Below are positions 47,578 to 58,177 of a DNA stretch of 64,000 bases, piece by piece. Position numbers and translations under genes: made by a program. This DNA is from Gloeopeniophorella convolvens (lineage: Eukaryota > Basidiomycota > Agaricomycetes > Russulales): the NCBI GenBank assembly GCA_022496205.1, contig WTXD01000079.1, forward strand, positions 38,411 through 102,410. Reading direction: 5' to 3'. The notes below the pieces were generated by a model. The model saw only the letters and a program-made list of their open reading frames with translations, did no database searches and was not told where the DNA came from. The first letter of the stretch is position 1; each line of letters begins with the position of its first letter.

Positions 47578-49171
47578 GATTGCGCTGCGCCTGAAGCGCA
47601 CTGATAAGTCTGTCATGAGCGAGTGATGGTGGTTGCGGCATAGAGGGGTGTCGTTGGTGGAATGAGTGAACAGTTTCCATGGCGTGTTTCATTTCCGAGT
47701 AAGGGACCCATGAATTTTCAGAGTCAGGGTAACCTTTCCACTTGACAAGGTATTGAACGCCTCGTCGGTTTCTAGTGGTTCGGCTCTTGATAATTGTTTC
47801 AATCTCATAGTGTCCTTCTTCATCATCAATGATTTCAGGTGGGGGTGTTGAAAAGTTAGGTCCGTGAGCGGTGGTTTCTTTGTATGGGGAAATGAGTGAG
47901 TTGTGAAAGACAGGGTGAATGTGCCAATGGTTGGGCAGTTTGAGTTTACTGGTGACCGCGTAGGAGGTGATGACTTTAAATGGTCCATAACGTTTGGGTG
48001 CTAACTTCGCCTTTGGATGTGTTGTACGAAGGTTCTTTGCTTCTAGCCAGACAAGATCTCCTTCTTTGTATTTGTGTTCTGGTCCGTCTGGTCTAGAGCG
48101 TTTCATGATTTCTGCGGCGTTTTCTAAGCTCGCTTTGATTTCGGTGCGGATTTGCTCGAGTAGTATGAGACGTTGTTCGGCAGATTCAACTTGGGAACCG
48201 AGTTGTGGTGGTGGAATGAATTCGGGGAGGAAGCCATACCAGGCTAGGAAGGGTGCAATATGGGTAGCTGAGTGCTGGCGATTATTGTGTGCAAACTCCA
48301 TGAACGGGATGAGGTCAACCCAGTTGTCTTGTTGATAATTGCAGAAAACTCGTAGGTATTGTTCTAGTTCTTGGTTAACTCGTTCTGTTTCGCCGTCGGT
48401 CTGAGGGTGGTATGCAGTACTGAGGGTGAGAGTTACTTGAAGTCGTTTCCAGACTTCTTGCATAAATTGCGATGCGAATTGCGGTCCTCTGTCGGAGATA
48501 ACTTGTTTAGGAAGTCCGGTGCGCTTCCAGACATAATTGATGTAGAGGTCGGCAGTTTGTTCTGAGGTGATAGTCTTATGACAGGGAGCGATGATAGTGG
48601 CTTTGGTGAAGCGGTCAACTACGACGTAGAGTGAGTCATATCCCTTTGAGATAGGGAGGTCGGTAATGAAGTCCATGGTGATGACTTCCCAGGGACGGTT
48701 TGGGATTTTGTTTGGATGTAGTGGAATGGGATTAGGGTGTTGTCGTTTAGTGGTTTGGCAAGTGGCACAGCCGTTGACATATTCTTTGACGAACTTGGAT
48801 ATTCCAGGCCACCAGTACTCTCGAGAGACTAGTTCGTAAGTTTTCCATCTTCCTGGATGGCCGGTGGCGAGTGACTCATGGTATTGTTGAACAATTTCTC
48901 GTCGTAATTTGGTGTCTTTGGGGATGTAGACCTTTCCTTGATGTAAGATGAGACCGTCTTCATAGTTCCAATCTTCTAAGCCTTTCGCTATCGTACGTGG
49001 ACCATTCTTCATGATTGTTGTTAACGCTTTAGTGACTTCTTCGTCTTTGTCTTGAGATTCTCTGATGCGTCGTCGTAAGTTTTGGTCTCCAATGGTAGTG
49101 GTAGTGCCAGCGCGAGTAGCTCGGATTGCGAAAAACTTGGTGTCCAGGAGGATTTTGTTGTCGTTTTCAGT

Positions 49172-49187
49172 CATTATCCCCTCTTTA
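49172..49187 (-). other. Internal copy of the polypurine tract (candidate central PPT)
   Basis: Sixteen bases are identical to 47561-47576, which span the LTR boundary and the polypurine tract. The copy lies in pol between RNase H and integrase, and both copies are read in the same frame (KEGIM). Confidence 0.7.
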
Positions 49188-51481
49188 AGATCTGGACGGC
49201 GGGACAGATGATCGGCGCGGTTGTAAATGCCGGGTTTATGAAGGAGAAGAACGTCGTATTGGGAAAGTTCAAGAGACCAGCGTGCTTGTCTTCGAGTGAG
49301 TTTCTGTTTTGTGGTGAAGTATGTCAGGTTGTTGTGGTCGGTCCAGATTTCAACACGGTGTTGAGCCCCTTGTAAATAGTGTCGATAGGTTTCGAGGGAA
49401 CGGATAATAGCAAGAAGTTCTTTGTCGTGGATGTCGTAGTTGCGTTCTGCGTCGGTCATGGATTTAGACAGGAATGCGACCGGGTGCCAACAATTAATTT
49501 CGTCTGGTTGCTCCAGCACAGCGCCGATGGCAAAGTCGGAGGCGTCTGTAATCAGACGAAATGGGCGAGTGTGGTCGGGGAGTGTGAGTACTGGGGCTGA
49601 GGTGAATGCATGCTTGAGGTTGTCAAACGCTTGTTGACAGGCTGAGGACCACTGGAACGGAGTATCTTTACGTGTGAGGGCATGAAGTGGTCATGCAATC
49701 TTAGAGAAATCCTTGATGAAACGTCGGTAGAAATTGCCAAAGCCGAGGAACGCTTGAACGTGCTTGAGTGTTTTTGGCGTTGGCCAATCCATGATAGCTT
49801 TAAGTTTGGCAGGGTCCATGCGAATGCGACCGGCAGAGATGATAAGGCCAAGGTATTCAATGGTTGTCTGGAAGAAGGAGCATTTCTCTGGTTTGAGGTA
49901 GAGGTCGAGTTCGCGAAGTCGCTGGAGGACACGATGAACGAGGGCATAATTTTCTTCAAGAGTGTCGGTGAAAATGAGGATGTCATCCATGTAGATAACA
50001 ACACAGCCGGTTGCGATGATGTCCTTGAAGTTCTCGTTCATAAAGATTGGAACGTGCCGGGGGAGTTGCAGAGTCCAAAGAACATGACTAGGGGTTCGAA
50101 TAGACCACGGTTGGTCTTGAAGGCGGCTTTCCATTCATCGCCTTCTTTGATGCGAATATTGTTGTAGCCCCAGCGGACGTCAAATTTGGTGAAGTAACGG
50201 GTGTTCTTGAGTTTGTCGATGAGTTCAGGGATGAGTGGAAGCGGGTAAGCGTTCTTGATTGTGATGTTGTTGAGGGCGCGATAGTCTTGTACAGGACGTA
50301 ACTTTCCATCTTTCTTCTTAACGAAGAAGAACGGGCTTGCCATAGGTGACTTTGAAGGGTGAATATAGCCTTTTGCAAGGTGTTCTTTGAGGAATTCGTC
50401 AAGGGCCTTCTGTTCATCGGGGGTGAGACTGTAGATTTTACAGTCACGGAGTTGGGCATCAGGTTTCAGGTCGATAGCATGGTCCCATGGTTTGCGAGCA
50501 GGGAGTCGTTGGGCAGCTGATTCTTCAAAGACTTTACGGTACTTGAGGAATTCTGGAGGGACAATGTCTTCGATTGTTTTCTTGGGTGCGACATTTTGTT
50601 CGGCCAATTGTTGCGAATGAGTCGTTTTGGCGCAGACAGATATAGATCCTATCGACGGGTGTAACTCTAGTTGTGTTACAGGACGAGCTCTAGGGTCATG
50701 GACCACTGCGCTGGTGGAACGCACACCAGGATCATTGACCACTGCTTGGGCGTGCGTTGATTCTGATTGGAAGAGTCGTCTGATGGTGGTGAGGTCGACG
50801 GAGTCAAGGAGATATGGTTCTTGAAGGGTGTAGTCGATGTAACCACAAGATGCAAGGATTGTTTGCATTTCTATGGCGAAGTTCACGTCGGTTTCATGGA
50901 TACCATCTTCATTGGTATTGATTGGTGCAGTGATAGTACGGATTAGGCCAACAGGAATGTTGTCTAGCGCGGTGGCAGAGATAGCGGAGTCGGATAGTTG
51001 GCAGGAAGGGGGACAACGGTCAAAGGTAATTGTGTCCTTTTCCCAATTGATACTAGGGTTGTGTCGTCTAAGCCAATCCGTGCCTAGGATGAGGTCGTGG
51101 TCGCCGATGTCAGTGAGATATAGTTCAATCCATTCTTGGTGTGAGTGGCCATCTGGTGTAGGGATTTCAAGGCGTTGAATAGTAGTATGTTGAACCAAAC
51201 CGGTGGCGTTATCAGTGCCATCGACATTGCGAATAGGGAAAGGTTTGACGAGTTTCTTGAGTGTGAAGTGATGCCGGTTGGCGAAGTTGGTATGCAGGAT
51301 AATGCCTTCTGCGCCACTATCAACGAGTGCGCGTGCACTGATTTTTCGGCCAGAGGACTGTCCCAGGAAATTGACTCTAACAGATATGGACGGAGTCCGT
51401 CGATTACGCGTCGTAGACGACGGTACAGGAATAGAGTCAATCGTTACAAAGGGTTCAAATTTCTCGACTCCGAAGAACCTC

Positions 51482-53341
51482 TCATATGTCCTCTGAACAC
51501 GAAGAGTCCCAATAGACAGTGCGGCTATGGGACGGTTCAAAAATCCTTCTTCTCGGAAGTGGTAGAGGGGAGATGATGTCGGAAACGGCTTGCTTGGCCT
51601 CGGGAGTGGCTTGAGCATACCAGCTATTGATAGCTTGGATAGAAGTGTCGGTAGTGGAGGAGGACGATGGGTCATTCGCAATGAGATTGCGAGAGTTAGA
51701 TGAGGGAGTAAAGGATCCGCCGCGTCCGCGGCCTCGGAATGATCCTCTAAAGTTTCCTCTACCTCGGCGGTTAAAATTGAACGAAGTGGAAGATGAGGGT
51801 CCGCTAGGCTTCTTGAGGCATTTGTCGGACCAGTGTCCTCCTCCTCCACAGTACATGCAAAGATTGTTGTCGCGACGACGCTTGCGCTCTTCAGTAGTGA
51901 GTGGGGGAAATGCAGTGGTCGCATTGACTTGTGAGATTTCTCCTTCTTCGAGGGAGCGGATATTGCTTCGTCCGCGTCCACCTCGGAAGGTACTCCTAGG
52001 ACGGTTCGTCCAGTAGGAGTCGTCAAGTTCTTGGATAATCTTAACGACTTCCGCAAGCGTCTTTGGTTTGTTTGCGACAGCAGAGTACTTCTGCTCAAGT
52101 TGATTGTTCAAGTTATGGCGGAGAACGGGGATGGTGACAGTGTCGTCAGTGATGGCAGCTTCAGTGCGTGCAACGTCCCAATCTTGGTACCATTCGCGGA
52201 AGCGGCGAATGCCTTGTGGGTACTGGAAGAACTTGTTGATAGCGAGTTGTTTCTGGTCCGGGTTGGTGAACATAGTTTCAAAGGCGTCGACAAAGGCTTT
52301 CCAGGTGCCGTAGGCTTTATTCGTGAGTGCGTCATTCATGCGGACGCGAGCCCATTCCCCAGCACGGGTGTTGTTTTTAAAGTGAGTATAGGCGTCGGCG
52401 ATCTTCTTGGTGTCGGTGTTATACAGGTCTTCATTGAGCGAATAATAGTTGTTAAGATGAGAAAGGAATTGGCGGGCAGTGGCTTCTGCGCCGTCAAAGG
52501 GTTCTGGTGGGCTGCCGAGTAATTTGGAAGACATCTTGGGCGGAGCAGTAGTGGTTCCTTGTGATGGTGGGTTTACTGGTGGTTTAAATGGAGGCGGTAC
52601 TTGAGTCTGACGAGATGAAGAGGCAACTGGAGTCTGAGTCGGTCCGATACGAGAGACAGGAGGCGTAGGAGTCTGGACGAAAGGTACAAGTTCTTGAGGC
52701 TGAGACGATGGAGGCGCAACTGGTTCAGACGATTCTTCAGGAATTGGGTTTTGTTGAGGAGATGGATGACGTTCCGGGGTACCAAAGCCTCCAGGTATGG
52801 TGCGAGGCGAGTTTGCAGCTAATGGGGTGCCTAATGGAGTAACTTTTCTGGAGATACGGTGGATGGTTTCTTGAGTAGATTCTAGGAGTTCGTTGACTTC
52901 GTCTGAGTCGTCTGAGGGAGGTGGTGTAGGTGGTGGTACGACGCGGGTTTGTTCAGGAGGGTCAAAGTATACTGGTTGGTTGTTGAAGTATTGCCACCGT
53001 TTCCTTCCTTCGTTCCAACGGACTTTCTTGTCTTTGTAAAGTCCTTCTAAGGACGCCCAGGCGTAACCTTGAAGTTGATCGGCGTGTGGGTAGTAAGCGT
53101 TGAGTGCGTCGAGGACTGGTACTTGATAAGTGGTGAAAACTGTTTGCTTGGTTGCCTCGTCGAGGACGAGAGTTCGTCCAAGGACTGTGGCGATGGCGTA
53201 GACGTGTCCGCTTTCTTCGTCAAGTCTGATTTTCCTAATAATGCTTCCGGGAGGTAGATGTCGGGAGATGTCAGTGATTTCTTCTGGGCTAGGGTCGTTC
53301 CAATTGTTCTCTTTGATGTATCTTTGGAATTCGGTACTCAT
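51482..53341 (-). CDS. gag: Gag polyprotein, 619 aa, intact
   Basis: ATG at 53341. Residues 1-130 form a folded N-terminal domain of unknown type (with Trp and Tyr near 95-125). Residues 130-270 are Pro/Ser/Thr-rich. Residues about 270-440 are the capsid-like helical region of Ty3/gypsy Gag. An Arg/Gly patch is near 452-460. A CCHC zinc knuckle, CMYCGGGGHWSDKC, is at 495-508, followed by an RGRG-rich RNA-binding tail. It would assemble the virus-like particle and package RNA. The frame has no internal stop. pol overlaps its last 600 or so bases in the +1 frame, so Pol would need a +1 shift or re-initiation. Gag is longer than usual because of the N-terminal 270 residues. Confidence 0.93.
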   Translation of the reverse strand: MSTEFQRYIKENNWNDPSPEEITDISRHLPPGSIIRKIRLDEESGHVYAIATVLGRTLVLDEATKQTVFTTYQVPVLDALNAYYPHADQLQGYAWASLEGLYKDKKVRWNEGRKRWQYFNNQPVYFDPPEQTRVVPPPTPPPSDDSDEVNELLESTQETIHRISRKVTPLGTPLAANSPRTIPGGFGTPERHPSPQQNPIPEESSEPVAPPSSQPQELVPFVQTPTPPVSRIGPTQTPVASSSRQTQVPPPFKPPVNPPSQGTTTAPPKMSSKLLGSPPEPFDGAEATARQFLSHLNNYYSLNEDLYNTDTKKIADAYTHFKNNTRAGEWARVRMNDALTNKAYGTWKAFVDAFETMFTNPDQKQLAINKFFQYPQGIRRFREWYQDWDVARTEAAITDDTVTIPVLRHNLNNQLEQKYSAVANKPKTLAEVVKIIQELDDSYWTNRPRSTFRGGRGRSNIRSLEEGEISQVNATTAFPPLTTEERKRRRDNNLCMYCGGGGHWSDKCLKKPSGPSSSTSFNFNRRGRGNFRGSFRGRGRGGSFTPSSNSRNLIANDPSSSSTTDTSIQAINSWYAQATPEAKQAVSDIISPLPLPRRRIFEPSHSRTVYWDSSCSEDI

Positions 53342-54835
53342 AAAGAGTGATTCAGATGATAGGGAGTCCTACAACTTGCACAGTGTAGGTGTTGACGTTG
53401 TGATGATATGTGATGGTGAAAGCGTGGTTAAGGATAGGACGACGTCGATCAATGGTATGGCGTTCGATGCGGGCGTAGTCTTCTTCGATGTGGTCGCGAA
53501 AGATTCTTGTAGATCGCTTCCACAGATAGCCTTCAAAGTGCAGAGGATCGCTAGTAAAGTTGGCGAGTTCGTGGAGATCGTGGGGGAAACTGATGATACG
53601 GAGTTGGCGACGATTGTATTCTTCTCTGCACCAGCGTCGGAAGTTGTGAAAACCAAGGTAGTTTCGGGTAGGCAAGGTTTGGCCGATGTAGATGATTTCT
53701 GGGTGGTGCGCAACGTTATCACGTTGGATGTCGATGAGTCGGGTTCTGCTGAGGTTTCTTGGATCTTCAGGGGTTGGCGTACGTTGTACTGGTGGTAACG
53801 CTACTTGCGGTAGTGGTGTCGGAGGACGGTGTCTGGGAGACCGTCGACGATTAGGTCTGGATGCCAGGATTGCGACAGAAAGACTCTGATAGTCTAAAAT
53901 ACAGGGTACAGGAGGATCTGACTAGATCTCTAAATACTGGGTGTCGGTAAGGTCACTGGTGTCTTGTAGGTCGAGGTCGCTGATAGTGTGGATGCTGGGG
54001 ACGTCGTTGTCTGTTGCTTCTTGTTCTTCGTCGAGGCTGAAGTTGCTGACGATGCTTGGGGCGTTGTTCCAACTGTTTTCTCCGTGTCTGATTCAGGGGT
54101 TGCTGGAGGAATAAGAGGAGGTCGTCGTGGTACAGGATATAGGAATCGTTGTTTGATTGGACAAGGTCGAGGTCGAGAGGATTACTTATGATCCAGTGTG
54201 CGTCTTGCAGGTGCAAGGTATAGTTGCAGAAGGGCCGGAGCGGATAGAGTAGAGAGGTACTAGAGGGTTTTCTTGAAGTAGGACAAGTTGAGCGAAGTGG
54301 AGACGAGTCTGGTACGGAGTAGTGATGAAGCGTTCAAGATAGTAGATTCGATGGCCGGTAAGGATTTTCTCGATGAGATGTTCTTTGTGGACTTGGACGA
54401 TGTTCCACCAGAAGAGCTCGAGTTCGAGCCAGAGGTTGGTGGTTTGGATGGGTTCCCAGCGTACACCGCTAGGTCGTTGAAGGAACCAAAAGAGGTGCTG
54501 TTCTTCTACAGCACTTTGGACAATGTTCCTTTCAGCGTTGAACCAGTGACTGAGGTGTAGATCGTTGTCAAAGAGTTGTCCGAATGGGAGAGATCGTCGA
54601 AGTCTTGTTAGACCGGGGTAAGCCAAGAGTCAGAGCGACTAGAGTGTCGGTGAGAAGTCGTGGACACGAGCGCGAGGGTCGTAGAACTGGAGTCGGATAA
54701 TACGATGAAGGACTTGATAATATTTGTCGAAGAAGCGTCGATAGGCTTGGTCAAAGGTTAGGCGATTGTCGTCGTTGTAAGGAATCAGATGGAGTCCTTC
54801 AAGCAATACTTGGGGTGGTGCTTCCACTGAGTCGA
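53342..54835 (-). pseudogene. Pre-gag frames, proximal group (function unknown)
   Basis: Three protein-like segments lie on the gag strand in different frames: 54827-54639 (TFDQAYRRFFDKYYQVLHRI), 54626-54186 (FNAERNIVQSAVEEQHLFWF and further Trp/Leu-rich sequence) and 53675-53352 (a block with YLGFHNFRRWCREEYNRR). They have the aromatic/charged composition of folded proteins, and the frame changes look like decay. No transmembrane segment or env-like feature is seen, and no family is recognised. They could be remnants of one extra gene or of two related ones. Confidence 0.55.
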
Positions 54836-54899
54836 GTCTGAGTCAATAGTATCTCCCACAGAGGTGCTACGCACTCTAGAAATAATTGGGCAGATACTA

Positions 54900-56445
54900 T
54901 TTACAGGTACAAGTATTCGACTGATTTGCTAGGTTTATTCAAGTTCTCCCCTTGGCACGTGGATGAGGGCGATGAGGTTGTGGTCGTGGCGAAGGAAGGT
55001 GTGTCTCCTACTTCTCTGACGTTGTCAGGGATGCGATGGAAGGCCGTGAAGAGTCGAAGTGCAGGATACAGGAGACAGGAATCGTTGAGTTCTGAGTAGC
55101 GGTCGCGGATAGAGATGATGCGGCCGTGGTCGAAGTGGAGAGAGCCGTAAGTACTAGGAATCGGCCGTCTAGGAAGTCGATATGACGGAGTGGGACTCTG
55201 GCACCTTCAAAGCACCTTTGGGTGCCAAATTCGAGGGAGAGGAGATTGTCGACAAGATGGTAAGTGAACTCGTAGCGTATAGCTCCAAGGGGTAGTTCAC
55301 GCGATGGTGGGATGTAGATGTGAAGGCGCAGATGTGGCGAGGGTGATATGGGTGTCTGGTAAGCGTCTGTTGCCTTCGTTTGGGCGAGTAGCTTCAAGTG
55401 TGAAGTAATGGTACTCCTCGAGGTGGGAGCGGAAGGGCGAAGCTCAGGGAGGTAGTTGTTGATGTTTTCAAGGTAGAATCGAGCTGACTTGATGCGAGGA
55501 CGTGCCAGAGGAGTTGGGATGCGTCAGAACGTTGGGGGCGACCAGCAAGTTGTGCTGCAATTCGCTCGTGGGGTCGATGAAGTACGCGTGGGCAAGCAGG
55601 GATGGGTTGGAGTGGTGGAGCGTCGAAGTGGAATCGACGTAGTCAGTGAGGTCGCTATCGTTTGTGACCTCAGAGGGGGAACGGACGCGATGATATGGGG
55701 GAGGTGCTTGGTCAGGGAATTGCTCGACGGCGACGTCGACGAGGATCTCGAGAGCAGGTGCTGGGCGAGGTTGGGAGCGAAGATCAAAGGGGATACCGTC
55801 GCTGCTCGCGAGGGTATGGGAGTTGGTACAGGATGAGGAGTAGGAGCGCGAGTAGGAGGGAGCGCAGGAGTATGCGCCGGCGATGCAGGATGAGGAGAAG
55901 GGGCAAGGACAGACAGATGCGAAGGGGAGTAAGGAGGTGAAGAACGCGAAGGCGAGGCTGGGGAGTGGATAAGAAAGGGGAGGCTGGAGTAGACTCGACC
56001 AAGGGGCTGGGAGCTTGTTCACCAGTAGAGGGGCCAGGGATAGGAGACTGTGGGACGGCTGAGGTGCGCAGGATTTCTGCAAAGCGTTCTTGCACTTGTT
56101 GGCTCTGAGCGGACTAGGAAGTCGAAGGCTGAGTGATGGGAGAGGGAGAGCGAGGTGGTACAGTGAGGACGTCGAGGATCTGTCCTGGTTCAACGTCGAC
56201 AGGAGATGGGGAGCGAGGATGATACGATGGAGAGCGAGGTGTGGGTGGAGGACGAGGAGTAGAGCAAGGGGAGGATACTGGAGTTCAGGTGACAGTCCAC
56301 GAGTGGGAGTGCCGTAGTCAAGAAGGGTTGGCGGTCCACGAGGGGGAGCGTCAAGATCAGAGTAAGAAGGGCGAATCAGCGCCTGAGGTTGAGCACGGTC
56401 CGAGAGGAGCGCGGTCTGAGGTGCGGTGATTCCAGAGTAAGACAC
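54900..56445 (-). pseudogene. Pre-gag frames, distal group (function unknown)
   Basis: Starting near the 5' LTR, a Pro/Ser-rich frame (SYSGITAPQT...) runs on, with at least one stop and two frame changes, through a helical segment containing QVQERFAEILRTSAVP. After an acidic stretch (SEVTNDSDLTDYVD) comes a folded-looking part with LGAIRYEFTYHLVDNLLSLE, then GSLHFDHGRIISIRDRYSEL, ending near 54900. The order low-complexity leader then folded domain resembles the layout of Gag N-termini, but I recognise no domain. Confidence 0.55.
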
Positions 56446-56474
56446 TAGAGTCGCAGCTGATCAGAGGGTGTAAG

Positions 56475-56484
56475 AGACTGTCCA
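56475..56484 (-). other. Primer-binding site, self-priming type
   Basis: Two bases after the 5' LTR the minus strand reads TGGACAGTCT. Its exact complement, AGACTGTCCA, occurs in the LTR itself at 56653-56644, 35 bases downstream of the TATA box, where the transcript should begin. I see no ordinary tRNA 3'-end complement. Confidence 0.75.
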
Positions 56485-56486
56485 AA

Positions 56487-57137
56487 TGTCAGGACTCACT
56501 CGCGGAGTGCGCGCAGAGAGGATAGCAGAGTTTGGAGAGCGTCGAGGGGGATAGACAGAAGATGAGCTGCGATATGCAGGAGCAGAGAGGGAACACACTA
56601 ACAGTGCTATTGCAGTGCTAGGTACAGATGAGAGTGCCACAGATGGACAGTCTGAGGACCACTGGGCGATACATGGGGGTCTTATATACTACTGGAGACC
56701 CCCAGACGAATCTGGTCTAATTACTGATGGGGATTCCAGAGGGGATTCCCCATAACCTCTCCTCTCTGATACACTTCTTAGATTCCATCGCAGAGTGGGG
56801 CTTGAGGCCCCATGGAGTTCTTGATGATCAGAGTCCCAAAGAGGACGCATGAAGTGTTTCACCTTGATCAAGGTTCTGGTTACTTTGGGACGAGTAATAT
56901 GGCCATTCTGAGAGATCCCTAGTCCGGGATCTTGGGGGTATTCCAGGGTTAATTGGCCATTAGGGAGTAGGGCGAGGAATGGGGGTGAAGGGTCACGTGA
57001 TGCATTTCGACTTGTAGTCGCAATGTGAGTGGTACGCGTCGCATTGTGAGCGACGCGTAGGGTATTTACTGGTAGGGCTGGATTTGCTCTAGTGTTCTGA
57101 GCAGTTCGACCTCCTTGAGGCCTTAGTGTTCGTGACA
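56487..57137 (-). repeat. 5' LTR
   Basis: 651 bp, TG...CA. Compared with the 3' LTR it has about eight substitutions and three small indels, including loss of GGG near 56530 and of one base near 56700. The indel near 56700 ends the open frame that runs through the other two copies. Confidence 0.95.
56681..56688 (-). promoter_or_regulatory. TATA box of the retrotransposon promoter
   Basis: TATATAAG on the minus strand within the 5' LTR. A start near 56653 would place the self-primer at the very 5' end of the RNA. Equivalent boxes lie in the 3' LTR (47105-47112) and in the solo LTR. Confidence 0.7.
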
Positions 57138-58177
57138 CTGTCCACATCAGTGTCCAGAAGTACCGATTTCTCTAGCATCATCCGGCAGCTCAATCGGCTT
57201 CAAACTTCGCAAGCATGTGGAATGGATCTATTTATTCATTGTATAAAAATATAAACGAATTCTATGCAGCCATTGCTGCGTGCGGAGTCGATCTTTCCAA
57301 ATGTTCACTTCCTGGTCCTGTCCACTTCCTGATCCGGCGTAGTCACGCCATCCCGAATTCTCCCAGTCTCTAACGGAGGTAAGTACATGCTTGTCATCAT
57401 CAGCGGAGTGAAGAGACTCGGTCACCAGTCTACGAGCCGGCAGCGTTGGACCTCGGGCTTTTCCGTGACAGTCTCCGCTGGCAGCCGACATGATCCGCTG
57501 TTGGGCGGCTACATTTGGAACCTCTCAGTCAGCCTCGCATCACCGCACCACCCCTCAAGATCTCACTAACATTTCAAGTTCTTACTAGACACCCAAGTCT
57601 CACCAGCCTTTTCCTGCCGTATGCTTGTCCAGTTCCTTGCATTCTTAGGGCTTTCAGCCCGACAACCATCGTCGTGGCATAGGCAGGGGTTAATTGATGA
57701 TCTCCGGATTTCATTAGCGAGCGCTTGGGCCCCGAGGCACTCACGGTCGAGCCTGATGTATCCAACGAGTGCGACGCGCAGGCTGTGCTGCTACAGCTCT
57801 ACCCTCCAATCCCCAATCGCATCCCGCGTTCGTGGGCTATCGCATGTCTTCTTCCATTCTCGCGAACCACATGGCGATCCAGTGCTCCCCACGTTATCCA
57901 TACGTCGCTGGTACTATGGAAGCGACAAAACGATCTTCCTCGGCGGGCTAACTCCCCGAAGAGGAGATCATAGCACGTCCAATGTCGGCAGCCTACTAGA
58001 GTGCGGCGTCTTCGTGGCTCATCGCAAGGATCTGCGCTAGATCAGCTCGAACTCACCGCTCTCCATTTAGAGCGGCGCGGGTAGACGACTCGCCTCCACC
58101 AGCTCCAGTCTGTCGACTATATAAACACACTCGATCACGCACAGGTCCCCCGCTATTTCAAACTGCTTTAACAAGTC
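57138..58177. other. No supportable gene
   Basis: The minus frame at 57491-57228 has some protein-like composition and shares a 20-base word with 27.63 kb, but I cannot support a call. Confidence 0.35.

Larger units (their letters stand above)
47042..52098 (-). pseudogene. pol: pol: protease-RT-RNase H-integrase-chromodomain, two defects
   Basis: The frame opens by 52098, overlaps the end of gag and is in the +1 frame relative to it. Protease has LVDSGAEG (Asp codon near 51321). RT has FFVKKKDGKLRP and the FDVRWGY palm motif, then a one-base loss near 50050 shifts the frame just after TFQS. It resumes at MNENF and has the catalytic YMDD at 49993-49982. A TGA at 49691-49693 interrupts IA*PLH where Arg is expected. 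After that 825 codons are open: RNase H (TDHNNL); integrase zinc motif H-x6-H...C-x2-C; DDE core with Asp, Asp and Glu, the last two 35 residues apart (MDF, SDRG, GETER); a GPF-type C-terminus; and a chromodomain (YLVKWKGY) near residues 570-625. The stop (47042) lies inside the 3' LTR. Confidence 0.95.
46907..57137 (-). mobile_element. Chromodomain Ty3/gypsy retrotransposon, 10.2 kb
   Basis: On the minus strand: 5' LTR (57137-56487), primer-binding site, about 3.1 kb of broken pre-gag frames, gag (53341-51482), pol (protease, reverse transcriptase, RNase H, integrase, chromodomain), polypurine tract, 3' LTR (47562-46907). It is longer than most chromoviruses because of the pre-gag region. 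The flanking 5-mers (CCTCC below, CTGTC above) do not match, and the two LTRs differ at about eight sites and three indels, so the copy is probably not a simple single insertion. pol carries two disabling changes, so this copy is not autonomous. Confidence 0.95.

Noticed and set aside
52031..53798. Plus-strand open frames of 163 and 185 codons across gag
   Set aside because: They are antisense shadows of the intact Gag frame and its upstream region, with no motifs of their own.
56482..57144. CTGTCC words on both sides of the 5' LTR as a target duplication
   Set aside because: They are not at equivalent positions (five bases off) and the true flanking 5-mers differ. The inner copy is part of the primer-binding site.
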